From: Nematostella vectensis
Taxonomy: Eukaryota > Cnidaria > Anthozoa > Actiniaria > Edwardsiidae
Direction of reading: 5' to 3'
DNA: 64,000 nucleotides
Assembly: GCF_932526225.1 (NCBI RefSeq)
Contig: NC_064042.1
Location: 1,781,001-1,845,000, forward strand
Both the position numbers and the translations under genes were made by a program. Below, piece after piece: positions 33,937-44,600 of this stretch (the first letter of the stretch is position 1; every line of letters begins with the position of its first letter). The notes under the pieces are model-generated. The model saw only the letters and a program-made list of their open reading frames with translations, searched no databases and was not told where the DNA came from.

Positions 33937-34962
33937 ATGGGCTTTCGAGATGAGTTTCGCGAGTTTGGTTTTTTAATGCCATTTCTTATAGTACTTATTT
34001 TGCTTTCAGTGATTGGTAATTTAGTGGCGTTGGTTGTGATTTTGAGGTCAAGAGAGCTGCGCACAAACCCGTCAAATTTCTACTTGGTTAATGGCACAGT
34101 ATCGAACCTTCTATTCTGTTTACTTGTGCAAGTTGTACTGTTAGTGTTCTCGTCTATCGGCGCTGGGGACCAACAACTCCAGTGTAACTTTACGATATTT
34201 GTGTTCTACACTTGTTCGTTTGTAACTGTCATGACACTTACAGCTATAGCGTTGGATAAGTATTTTGCCATTATCAGACCCTTCTGGTTCAGACGCCGGA
34301 ACAAAAGGCTACAAACACTCCGAGCTATCGTAGTGTTTTGGATCCTAGGGGTATTTTTTTCCTTGCCAAAAGTTGTTGTCATGGTGAGGCAAAGTGGAGT
34401 GAGGTATTGCTCACGAGGAATCAGGCACACTCGATCATCTGAGGAGCTCATTTCTGAAATCCTCATCCTTATCCTTGTGTTTCTGCTGCCGAATATCATC
34501 ATTTTTACGGTTTACGTGAGACTCATCCACAAGCTATGGTTCTCAAGCGATGCCAAGTCCAGTACTAACATCGGGCTGCTAAGGTCTCGCCGAGCGGTCA
34601 CTAAGCTCTTTGTTACCATGACAACATTATTTGTAATCTGCTGGACACCATACACAGTGGACGCCATCTTGTGGTTCTTAGACTCACAAGTCTCCAAATT
34701 GAGTGAGGTCCTGTCCCTGTGTTTTGTATTCCTGTACTGCGCAGCTAGCGCGCTTGTCTACGCAGTCTGCAATCCGACAGTTCGTCGCGCTGTTCAGAAG
34801 GCCTGTGCACGTGGTTTCGCCTGCTGTCACGGCAAACCTGAACAGCGGCAAGTCGAGCCAAAGAAAGCAAGAGCTAAAACCGCTCAAACCACGATCGCGC
34901 TTTTAGGTGTTGCGCAGCAGGGTGGCGACAGGAGACCCGTGGATGTCATAGACATGGAGTGA
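33937..34962 (+). CDS. Single-exon rhodopsin-like (class A) GPCR, intact
   Basis: A 341-residue seven-helix receptor, complete in one exon; I start at ATG 33937 (MGFRDEFREF) because the frame upstream offers no ATG. TM1 has the GN signature (IGNLVALVVIL), TM3 ends ALDKYFAIIRP (DKY replaces DRY), TM6 has FVICWTPYTVDAI, and TM7 ends ALVYAVCNPTVRRA, keeping NP but with the distal Tyr replaced. Paired cysteines in TM3 (LQCNF) and the second extracellular loop (VRYCSRG) could form the usual disulfide. The tail has Cys residues (CARGFACC) that might be palmitoylated. Size and layout fit cnidarian peptide- or amine-type receptors, but the ligand cannot be told. It lies between the two inverted GPCR copies and is not closely related to them. 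Confidence 0.88.
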   Translation: MGFRDEFREFGFLMPFLIVLILLSVIGNLVALVVILRSRELRTNPSNFYLVNGTVSNLLFCLLVQVVLLVFSSIGAGDQQLQCNFTIFVFYTCSFVTVMTLTAIALDKYFAIIRPFWFRRRNKRLQTLRAIVVFWILGVFFSLPKVVVMVRQSGVRYCSRGIRHTRSSEELISEILILILVFLLPNIIIFTVYVRLIHKLWFSSDAKSSTNIGLLRSRRAVTKLFVTMTTLFVICWTPYTVDAILWFLDSQVSKLSEVLSLCFVFLYCAASALVYAVCNPTVRRAVQKACARGFACCHGKPEQRQVEPKKARAKTAQTTIALLGVAQQGGDRRPVDVIDME

Positions 34963-35368
34963 GACTGCAATGTCCTTGGAGAAGACAACAACGAAAGTCA
35001 AATTACCGAAGAGAGAACGTAGCTTTTTGTTTGATAGTGCGCGCGCAGATGAGCTAAGCCAAAACGTAAACATAAGGGTCGTAAAGGCTGGCTAATTCGT
35101 GGGTCTAAAAATAGCCTTGTTCACAAAAACGCCTCGACACCTATATAATACAAAAATGTGGAGAGCTTGATTGCCCCTAGTTATGATAATATTATGGTAA
35201 AAAAAACATGTTCAGAAAAGTGTGTCCTCAAGCTCGACCCCCCCTCCCTCCCCTCCCCTCCCCTCCTTGTGCGCCGCTCATGATTAATATAAGAAACAGC
35301 AATCGACCGGCTACGGGAGTAGGTTAGACTACAAGACCCCATCATCTAATGCTAATGCATGCTCGAAG

Positions 35369-35446
35369 ATCCAGCATACTTTGCGGGCGCTCCCAAAGGT
35401 CACCCCGGCGAAAGACCTTTGGAAGCGCCCGCAAAGTACGCTGGAT
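35369..35446. ncRNA. Strong hairpin, possible small-RNA precursor
   Basis: ATCCAGCATACTTTGCGGGC and GCTCCCAAAGGTC pair with GACCTTTGGAAGC and GCCCGCAAAGTACGCTGGAT, giving a 33-bp stem with only two mismatches and a 12-base loop. The size and near-perfect pairing fit cnidarian microRNA precursors, which pair extensively with targets. A small foldback repeat is equally possible, and transcription is not shown. Confidence 0.4.
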
Positions 35447-35769
35447 ATTTTGAGACAAGAAGGGTCTAGGGTAGTGTGGGCTAAGCTGTCTATGCCACAT
35501 TTCTCGTAGGTTTTTAAGCGGATTTCTTTGATGATCGATTGGGGGATAGTTCCATCCCTCTCGACAAATACGAGACAAACTTATACCGCTCTAAACTCGT
35601 AAAATTGAGCTTCTTAGGAGAAAAAAACACCACATGAATTCGAGCATGGAGATATAACTCACAGAGTTTATTTGCTTGAATTCGTATGCCATAGAAATCC
35701 TTGACTGACGCGGGTGGGAAGCCTGGGCAAAAAAGTAGACTAAGAGTATTTATATGGTTTAAATGAAAG

Positions 35770-36405
35770 GAGTTCTTTGTAATTCATTCAAATTTTACCT
35801 TAACCTTATAAAGACCTAAAACTTATAAAGACAGTCCTATCAACTTTCCAGATTTAATTTTCTTTTGGCAGAAATATTTAAACATTCTCGAAATATGTCT
35901 GCATTATGGCATATTTTTCTTGAAGCTTTTCTCTTCAAATCCACAACCTTAAAAGCCAGGTTGTATATTGTCTAATAATCTTTCCCAGGGATAGGGAAGG
36001 GAGACATGACTGGGAAGTCAGATATCAAATGAACAGGGGCGGTAGGGGGGTTCCCTGCACGTTTCACGAGTTCCAAAAATCGGAAATCACGTTTCACGAT
36101 TTTTAAAGAGCATAGGCACAATTCACGATTTTTGCATAGATCACGATTCACGTTGATCGAATTTCTTCATTCCCGAATCACCGGCGAAAGTAGCAATCAC
36201 GGATCACGGTGTTCAAATTGTCCTTTCCACGATTCACGATAAACAAAAAAGGCCGTTCACGGATCACGAAAATAATACTTACCGCCGCTAAATGAAAAAA
36301 AAAACGAAAGAATACTACAACAAGTGCAAACTAGGATGAGATACCTAGAAACAAAGTCCACTAAATGATCAATGACCACTCCACTCACTCCCCAAATTTC
36401 CTGGC
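35770..36405 (+). repeat. Segment duplicated in the STAG 5' flank
   Basis: Blocks TTGTAATTCATTC, CCAGATTTAAT, GAAATATTTAAACAT, AAAAGCCAGGTTG and finally CTAAATGATCAATGACCAC up to TTTCCTGGCTATCT occur in the same order at 41190-41580, just before the STAG start codon. The shared 3' part is nearly identical over about 85 bp; the rest is diverged and this copy has extra inserted sequence. Confidence 0.8.
36055..36275 (+). repeat. Degenerate TCACG-rich tract
   Basis: TTCACG, ATCACG and their neighbours recur about twenty times with irregular spacing. It is an old simple-repeat-derived tract without a coding frame. Confidence 0.75.
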
Positions 36406-36409
36406 TATC

Positions 36410-36765
36410 TTGTGGGGTGGTTGGGCTGTTTGATAGGAAATGTAGGATATATGTAAGAGTATCGGACCATGGGATAGGAAATGTAGGATATATGTTGGAG
36501 TGTTGGGTTATGCCAGAACGTGAGGTAGATGTAGTATACATGAAATATGAGAGTATCGGGATGTCGGGCAGTGGGTTAGGAAATGTGTCAGGAGTGTCAG
36601 GTTTTCTGACTGTGTGGTAGGAAATGTAAGATGTATGTAGGGGTGTTGGGTTGTTGGGCCGTGAAATGTAGAATATACGTATGAGTATCGGGTTGTCAGA
36701 CTGTGGGGTAGGAATTGTAGGATATATGTAGGAGTGTCTGCCCTTGTTGGGTTGCCGGACCCAGG
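36410..36765 (+). repeat. ~45-bp degenerate minisatellite
   Basis: Units of the form GGGATAGGAAATGTAGGATA followed by TATGTWGGAGTGTYGGGTTG recur seven or eight times with many substitutions and small indels. Confidence 0.75.
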
Positions 36766-36779
36766 ATGCAAGGCAGACT

Positions 36780-36865
36780 GTGTTTCATTTACCGCGCGAT
36801 TGACGCGTTGAATATTAAAGTGGTGTATTTTCGTAAAAATCTTAATCGCGCGTTAAATGAGACAC
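36780..36865. repeat. 22-bp-stem inverted repeat
   Basis: GTGTTTCATTTACCGCGCGA pairs with TCGCGCGTTAAATGAGACAC with two mismatches around a 42-base loop. It looks like a small foldback element. Confidence 0.75.
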
Positions 36866-37652
36866 ATTTTGCAGTGCTCCCTTGGCCGGACCTTGTAATT
36901 GCAAATGTAGCATAGATATATTGATAGATAGATAAATCGTTAAATAAGAAAATATAACCTAGCAGTCTCGGGACTGAATTAAATGACAATATTAAGAAAA
37001 GTATAAAAAAATTGCATTAGATCACAATAAAAATATGACTTTATCGATAGCTAGACTTTGATTATTTATTAAAATGTAGCGACTAAATGCAGTGTGGCTC
37101 ATGATATATGCAGGGGTGTTTGCTTGTCGTGTTATCTGCATCATGTCATTTGGTGAATCAATCACCATAAAAGGACAGGCGCGTAGACAGGGGGTGCGTG
37201 TTCAGCCCTCCCCCCCCCCTTTGCCACCAAAAAGTTTGACATTTTTTATTAAGGATCTTCAAATACTACGCTTTTTCCAAGTTAGGAACTAGAGAAAAAA
37301 ACGGACGAATTCTACTTTAGGAAACACTGATAATTTTCCTGATCTCATTAATCTTAGACTCGCCGATTGGAAAGTGTCATGTCAAAAAATAATCATAACC
37401 AGAGTTAAAATTACATTGAAACCAAAGATGAGAACACGACAAGTGAATAAACCTCTGAGGATTCCTATACAAACCTGACAAAGTTCCATACAGTCGAATC
37501 AAAGTGGATGCCGCCTGACATCTATTGGATAAGGAGCAACCGTAACCAAAGCATCGAGCGTATATTTTCGCTAGAGATCGGATCGTACAAGCGTATAATA
37601 GGGTGTATTTTGTAACAAAGCGGGTTTATTTTTGGGTCGCGTTTCGTCCCTA

Positions 37653-39443
37653 ATGCTCAGTTTTTGGTTATTTGTCGCTGTTATGTTTTCTACTCTATCG
37701 CCCACAGAGGAGGTGGAGTACTTTACGGGTTCAGTCCAGGACCGACGGATTGCAATTCAAAGCGTTTCGCTGTCGATTCTATTGCTATTCGGCTTTCTGA
37801 CGAACGGATCCATCTGCGTGCTCTTCGTTCGATTCAAGAGCATGCGAAACGTCGTTAAACTTGGTTTTGTTTTCGACTTGGCGATCGTGGAGCTACTCGA
37901 CGTCATGATTAACATTCCACTGTTCATGGATTATTATCTCTTCACCAAGAAACGAAACTTGACTCGAGAGACGAGTTGGTATACGATGCTGTTCCATCGA
38001 TTCTTCCTTCTGAATGACCTTTTCACTCAACTCGGGTTGAGCGTCGATTGTTTCTTTGCTCTTAGGAATGTTCATCGCTACAACTACTTGAAAACGACTC
38101 GGAATATCACCTGCTATGTTGTGTTTAAGTGGGTCGCTGTTTCCTTGTTGCTGCTGGGATTTTCGATCCCTTTATACGCAGGCGACCCAGATGAGACCGT
38201 CCCCGACGTACCAACGGGTCCTGTTTGGACCAGAGCAAATTATATGGAAAGTGGTGATCCCTTGCACTTTCCATGCTGGTGGTTTTATTAAGTGCGCGGG
38301 AGATCAGAAGGAGTTGCCATGCCGTCAGTACGCTCTACGGTATGAGAGTGTTCGGAGGAGGAAACAAGACAGTAGTAAAGCGCTTTTGACACTTGCCATT
38401 ACTATTGGCACCCAGACAGTTTTAAGGCTTCCCGCCATTTCATACAGGTAAACTCTTATGTAATGTTACTTGGTCAGATCTACACTATTGGCACTCATAC
38501 AGTCGTTTGTGACTAGCACGTTATGAGCAGGCACTCAGACATTCTCCTACCGTCATGGCATTGTTTATTCTCTTTACGTTTCACGAGTGAGTATGAGTGT
38601 GGGAGAGAGACCAGGACTTATCTAAACCCTATTATCTAACCACACCCTGTATGTATTCATTGTGGTAATTTTCTTCAAGGTATTTCGAATGTTTCAACTG
38701 GAGACTGTTCTGTCTTAATTTTAAGTTAAACTTTACAAGGCTTGTTCTTCCATTGAGTGATCTTTTTTCTTCGTTTTCTTTTTACCTGTTCTAGCTACGT
38801 AGCAGTTGAGGGTGGTATAGAGGGCGATCGCTGGTACGCTTTCTTTGCCTATTTCTTCCTATTTTCCTCGAGTACATTAATGCCAGTCATATTTTACTGC
38901 CGGACAAACCGGTTTCGCCGAGCTCTCATCCAGTTTCTGCGCCACCCTCTTAAAGCGAGTGCCTTCTTAGACCATGAGGCCAGTATGGGGGTCCGAGTGC
39001 ACCGCAACGGGCGAGAAATGGCCATGAAGAGATTTAAGGCCGCTCAACAGAAGCAAGCAGATGGACCAAGAACCTCACCGAAAAGAAGAGATCATCCGTT
39101 CAGCAGGAATCCAAGTCGCGAGAACACCATCATCACTATATATATAACTGATGATGAGGGAGGCATGGGAAAGAGATGTGAGTCACGGACATCTCCGACA
39201 CTCATAAGGCCAATGATCGAGGGACAAGAACCGGCCAAGGACGTCGGACATGCACCGGACACCAACTACCCGTCAGTATTGTCAAAAAGGAAAATAACTG
39301 ATGAAGAAGCGTTTATTCCTTATGACGGCATGCCGCAAAGAGGGTGCTCGCTGACACCTTCACGCAAAAGGTTGATCATCGAAGGACTAGAGCCGGATAT
39401 CATTACCATAGAAGGAAAATTTAGCTATGACACCCGGTTCTGA
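37653..39443 (+). pseudogene. Rhodopsin-like GPCR copy B (5-bp deletion)
   Basis: Two exons: 37653-38447 (signal-like MLSFWLFVAVMFSTLS, TM1 to TM6, donor GTAAAC) and 38795-39443 (acceptor GTTCTAG, TM7 and cytoplasmic tail, TGA). It is an inverted, very similar copy of the minus-strand gene at 30243-32183. The N-terminus and tail are open, but a 5-bp deletion (GAGAC, present in copy A) after CCCGAC near 38208 shifts the frame in the second extracellular loop. The first frame then stops at FPCWWFY, and the receptor resumes in another frame (YQRVLFGPEQIIWKVV). The tail repeats IEGQEP/IEGLEPDIITI, as in copy A. AATAAA at 39524-39529 probably ends the transcript. Unless the deletion is a sequence error, this is a pseudogene. 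Confidence 0.75.
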
Positions 39444-41189
39444 GTAAAGTTTGCAGTTGTTTGTAACTTTAGACGTGTTATATACTATTTTCTTGTTTCT
39501 TTAGAAACGTGGCATAATTGTAAAATAAAGACCCCGAATGTTCATAGGAGATGGGATGCTTGCATTATGTGTCCTTATACCGTAAATACTCGTTGTAGTG
39601 CACTGCTTCCAACAAGCGCTCCAATTTTAGAAGTATCCCTCCCCCATAGTATGCTGCGCCTCATCCAAATAAGGGGCCTCTACCCCAAAACTGTTAGGTC
39701 GATCGAATGCGATGCTTTTCAGCACGCACAAGTTAATCTTTTTATAATAGAATAGGGGAAGACGTTTTCTCGCAATAAAGACATGGCATTTATTCATATC
39801 AATTCAAAATTTTGAAATAATTCGCACACTACTACGATTTGGCTTCCGATTCTAACGATTTAACAAACGCCCAGTGCACTAAGTTGAACATTTATGTGAA
39901 ATATGCGCACTTTCTTTGCTGTTACTCACACGAGCACTTCAGTTCACTATATAATTCCATTTCTTTTGTAAATAAACTGTTTATTATTATATCTCGTCAT
40001 AAGAAATTAGTAGGCGCGTACACAGGATTGGCTTGGGGGTGGGGGTGCGCAGTCATAGACAACATTTGGAAAACGCAAAGTATTTGAAGATTCCTTTACA
40101 TTAATTACCCACTTTTTGGCCCGCCATGGAAGGGGATTGGGGTGCACGCTCACCCTACGTCATTAAAATGATGTGAATTCATAAAAAAGTGAAAATAAGG
40201 ATTGCTTTCATTGTTTTAAAAACACGGATGGCTTTTGAAGGATAATCGAACCAATCGCGTAGGGGTGGTTAAAAAGCGGCCTGAAAAAACCCGTCAGTGA
40301 ATCCTCTTTAGCGTAATGGAATAAAACCGACAACAGAAATGGAAGGAAAATGATAAAGCCATTAAAAATACTGATAAAAGATAGAAAAAAAAGAGGTAGA
40401 GCCAATTGCCCGAGGATCGAACCTCTTCAGATCAAATGAAACGAGAAAAAAAAATAGACCATACTTCCAGACATACGCTGAAACACCGTATGGCAGCAAG
40501 CTTTACGGCTAAGCTGGAGATTTCGGCCCCAGCACCGCTATCTGGCGAACTGTACAACACAAAGGAACCTGAGGTACCCGCGCATTAATGGGGAGGCAAT
40601 AACCAGGATCCCAGGCCTGTCTTAGTCGGTTACGCCACGCACAGCTCGCTGAGGTGTACACTGAAAAATATCGGGGTCTTTTTCACGCTTGCGCCTCTTG
40701 GGAATTAGCCTGTTGCTATAGGAGTATGGTAATTTCGTCATCATTCACTCACGCTGTGACAATATTCTGATACTCAAATATCTATGTCAGCGGTATGTAT
40801 CGCTGGCGCTGTCACATGACAAGAGCCCGCGAAAACAGAACGAAGGCGCGAGTTTATTGACTGTGTTTTCTCTTCATCGGCTGTTTTCTCCTAATTTTTT
40901 TCTTATTTTTATCACTTTTATCGAACGCTTCACAGAGGTATGTCAGTCGGAGCTCCTTTTAGCTAGCTAAAACGATTATCTTTAACGTTTTTGTCAATAA
41001 TTGGGCTTTTACACGGGATAAAGAAGAGCGAAATTCTCTATTTTGCTATGGATTGTCATATAGTAAGCTAATGTGTGTGTAGTTCTTTATTTGCCTATCT
41101 AAAGGGCAAATATGTGTTATATTAGTATAACGACGAAGAGTATTTTATTTTCTAAGAGTACTTTACTTTTAATGGGTAAGGTTTAACTG
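39444..41189. other. Intergenic DNA, probable STAG promoter region
   Basis: After the copy B polyadenylation signal at 39524, nothing coding is recognised. A segment rich in CpG with TCACATGAC (near 40814) and GAAGGCGCGAGTTTATTGAC precedes CACAGAG followed by a donor-like GTATGT at 40938. It could be the STAG promoter and a non-coding first exon ending at 40937. This is inference from position and a splice-like motif. Confidence 0.35.
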
Positions 41190-41580
41190 AGAGGATTTTT
41201 TTGTAATTCATTCGATACCACCAAAACCTCATTCAGACTGTCACTAAGTCAGTCTATTTCTACTTTATTCCCAGATTTAATGTTCTTTCAAACGAAATAT
41301 TTAAACATCAACCAAATATTTATGCATTATAGCATATTTTTCTCAAAACTTTTCTCTTGGATCCAAACATTAAAAGCCAGGTTGAATTGTAGAGTTGAAT
41401 ACCACCACTACATTACATCTGTCCTACTGCAATGCCAGGAAAGAGGGATTCCACTGGGAAGTCAGATCAAATGAAAGAAAGAATATGCTACAACTGCAAA
41501 TTAGGGGGAGATACCTAGAAACAAAGTCCACTAAATGATCAATGACCACCCCACTCACTCCCCAAATTTCCTGGCTATCT
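41190..41580 (+). repeat. STAG 5'-flank copy of the segment at 35770-36405
   Basis: Shares the ordered blocks described for the upstream copy and ends TTTCCTGGCTATCT, about 80 bases before the STAG start codon. If a non-coding first exon exists near 40937, this segment lies in the first intron. Confidence 0.8.
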
Positions 41581-41657
41581 ATAATTATATGATAATATTT
41601 TTCACTACTGTAGCTCTACAGTACTATTCTGCAATCTGTGGGAACTTTTTTGAGGCC

Positions 41658-44600
41658 ATGCCTGCATTGAAAACAAAGAAGGCTGATCAGGATAGTGGTA
41701 GTGAAGCCTCAAGCCCAGCCGCATCTGACTCCACTCCTGTCTCGGAATCCCAAAAGGTAAAGAATGCAGACTAAAACGTCGGTCTTGAAGCCACATTGCC
41801 ACCAGTTTACTTCCGGTCAATTACTTAACAATCTCCGATGATTTTTAACAGAAAACGCAAAAAATATTTCAAACTATTGAAAGCAGTGTGTCTATTGGAA
41901 GTTTCTTTGAGGATATGGCTGATAATTTAGAGCGGATGGCCTGTTTAATATCTCCGATTCTAGTAGATTCTTTTGTCTTTTGACGGTTGAAGTTTCCGTC
42001 GGACCCCCGGAAGTAAACTGGTGACAAAGCGACTTTAAAATCGTATCTCATTTTTAGTGACATAAGATTTATAGTGTTTAAAGAAAATATTTTTGTACTA
42101 GAAGAAAAATGTTGTATCACACACTGAAATTTCCTGTGTTTACTGTCATTTTTTATGCTTTTTAGGGGGGTTAAAAGAATGAAGAGGCTTATTTGAAAAT
42201 TTTGGGTGAAGAGGGAGGGCTATTGCCAAGGGGCTAGATAGGTGCTCTAAATAGAGCTTTAACCTTAGCTGAATGTTCACCAGTCATTATTCAACGGTCA
42301 GCATTGCTCTGTACCTTTTTCTCAGCTAACAGGACTGGCTGGAATGCCCACTGAGGGACAACCAAGCTATTATGATATTCTTAAGTGCCCCTAACACTGC
42401 ATTGATGGGAGACTACTATATAACATTAAAGAACATTTTGTTGTCATCCCCATAGGAAGAGTCTCGCCGTCGTAGTGGGAGGCAGTCTAAGCAAAGAATC
42501 TTGTTCGGGCATGGAGAATCACCAGCTTCAACCTCCAGTTTGGCCAGGAAACCTGGATCTACCAAGAAGCGTGTCACAGTAGATGAGAGTGGGTCAGAGG
42601 ACGAAGACAGGTCAGGAATTTATCCTTTTTACCCTTTGCTATGTTTATGACTCACCTGGATTATCCAGGCTAATTTTGGGAAAAAAAATGATAGCAATTA
42701 TCTTCATTTTCTTATCATTTCTGTGAAATACACATATTAACATTGTTATTATAACATTTTTACTATAATTTCTCAATATTATATTTCATAGTGATGAGAT
42801 GCTGAATGATATAAATAACCTGTTTGTTGTTTTCAAATTATGTTAACCCTTAACAGATAATTTGTTTTTGATGTGATTTGAAGTAGTACCAGCAATCTTC
42901 CATTCGTAAGAGGTTTTCTGTATAAGGCACACCTTGAATATCAATATTATTTTGGAGTAAAAATAGTATTCTATAGCTACATTATTTTTTGTAATCAATG
43001 AATAATGTGAATAATGTGATGAAACACTTGATTTCTGTCTGTAATACATATCTTTTATCTTTTTTCATAGAACTGGAAAATCATCAGATTTTGAAGGTAG
43101 CAGTGATAGGAGCGATGATGAAACACCAACTCCTACTCCTAAAAAGAACACACCAACGAGGGGAAGAAAAGGCACTCTTACTCCAAAAAATAACCCAGTA
43201 AGATTACAGACAATTGTACTGCTACAGCTGACTCCGGATAACTTTAAAATCCAAAAGAAAATTGTTACAGTTACAGTAATTGTTTATTGTTAACATCTCA
43301 GTAATTTGTTAAAAAATATAGAAAATTGCTTGAAAGTAAACATAAAATTTGTTTGAGTTTGAGTTATCAAAGGTTTTAGTTTCAGGAGATAAAGCAACTC
43401 AAATGGCAATTGATTTTGGTTTTAGCTTGGAGTATGAGTTACCAAGTGTTTTAAGTTTAAGTCTGGAATTCTGCAGTGTATAGCAAGGATTCACTGACAG
43501 ATGAGTATGCAAGCATACTCTACTGTAGGGTACATTGGAAAAAAGTGTAAAATCTCCCCATTTTCAATAGGACAAAGAGGGTTTTTTTTTTGCAGTCCCT
43601 TCCGCTGTACCCTCGTCACGCCTCTGTTATCAAGTGATGATATGTTGGTTTGGTTCTGATTATTGCACTCTAGTTTGCAAAGAAACCAAAAGCTGCAAGT
43701 ACAGGGAGGGCTAGAGGAAGAAAGAGAAAGTCCCAGGCAGCTGATGATGAAGACCAGGGATCACTATTTGATATTGTCAAGGCTGGAAAGGGGGCGTTAC
43801 AGGTCTGTAACTGTCGGGCCCTGTCCACATGAAGCCTTTAAGGTCCTGCCCACACATACATCATGCCCACACATTCTACAAGGCCCTGTCCACTAGCAGC
43901 CTAGGTCATGCCCACATGCAGTCTTTGAAGTCTTGTCCACACAATCTGCAAGGCCCTGTCCCTGTGCAGCCTTTAAGGCCCAGTCCACACACAGCCTTTA
44001 AGGTCATATCCACATACAGTCCTAAAGTCACTGTCCTCAAAGTCTGCAAGGCCCTGTCCACATGCAGCCTTTAAGGTAATATCCACATGCAGTCCTAAAG
44101 TCACTGTCCTCAAAGTCTGCAAGGCCCTGTCCACATGCAGCCTTTAAGGCCATGTCCACATGCAGCCCTTACAGTAAGTACCCGTCCTCAAAGTCTTCAA
44201 GGCACTGCATACAGTACATACAGGTATTCTGTCAGGCCCTGTTCAAATGTATCCTGTCAGACCCTGCAGTCTGCAAGGTCCACAGAAGCCTTTTAGTCCT
44301 TGCACACAGTACAGTACATGCATCATGTCAGGTCCTACCCTTCTGCAAGGCCCTGTCCACACAAGCCTTTTAGGCCTTGCACACAGTTACAGTAAGTACA
44401 TGTATCAAGTCAGGTCCTACCCGCATGCAGTCTGCAATGCGCTGTCCACACAAGCCTTTTAGGCCTTGCACACAGTAAAGTACATGTATCATGTCAGGTC
44501 CTACCTGCACGCAGTCTGCAATGCCCTATCCACTTATTTTTGAAGGATTGAGTAACGCATGTTTGTTCAAAGGCTGTAGTGGATGACTGGATAGAAAGAT

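Larger units (their letters stand above)
34963..37652. other. Intergenic DNA rich in repeats
   Basis: Between the single-exon GPCR and GPCR copy B. It holds a CCCT-rich run (35240-35270) and several items listed separately: a strong hairpin, a segment shared with the STAG 5' flank, a TCACG-rich tract, a minisatellite and another hairpin. No gene recognised. Confidence 0.55.

Noticed and set aside
40380-40600. tRNA or SINE suggested by GGTTCGATCC on the minus strand near 40420
   Set aside because: No matching A-box at the right distance and no tRNA fold found.
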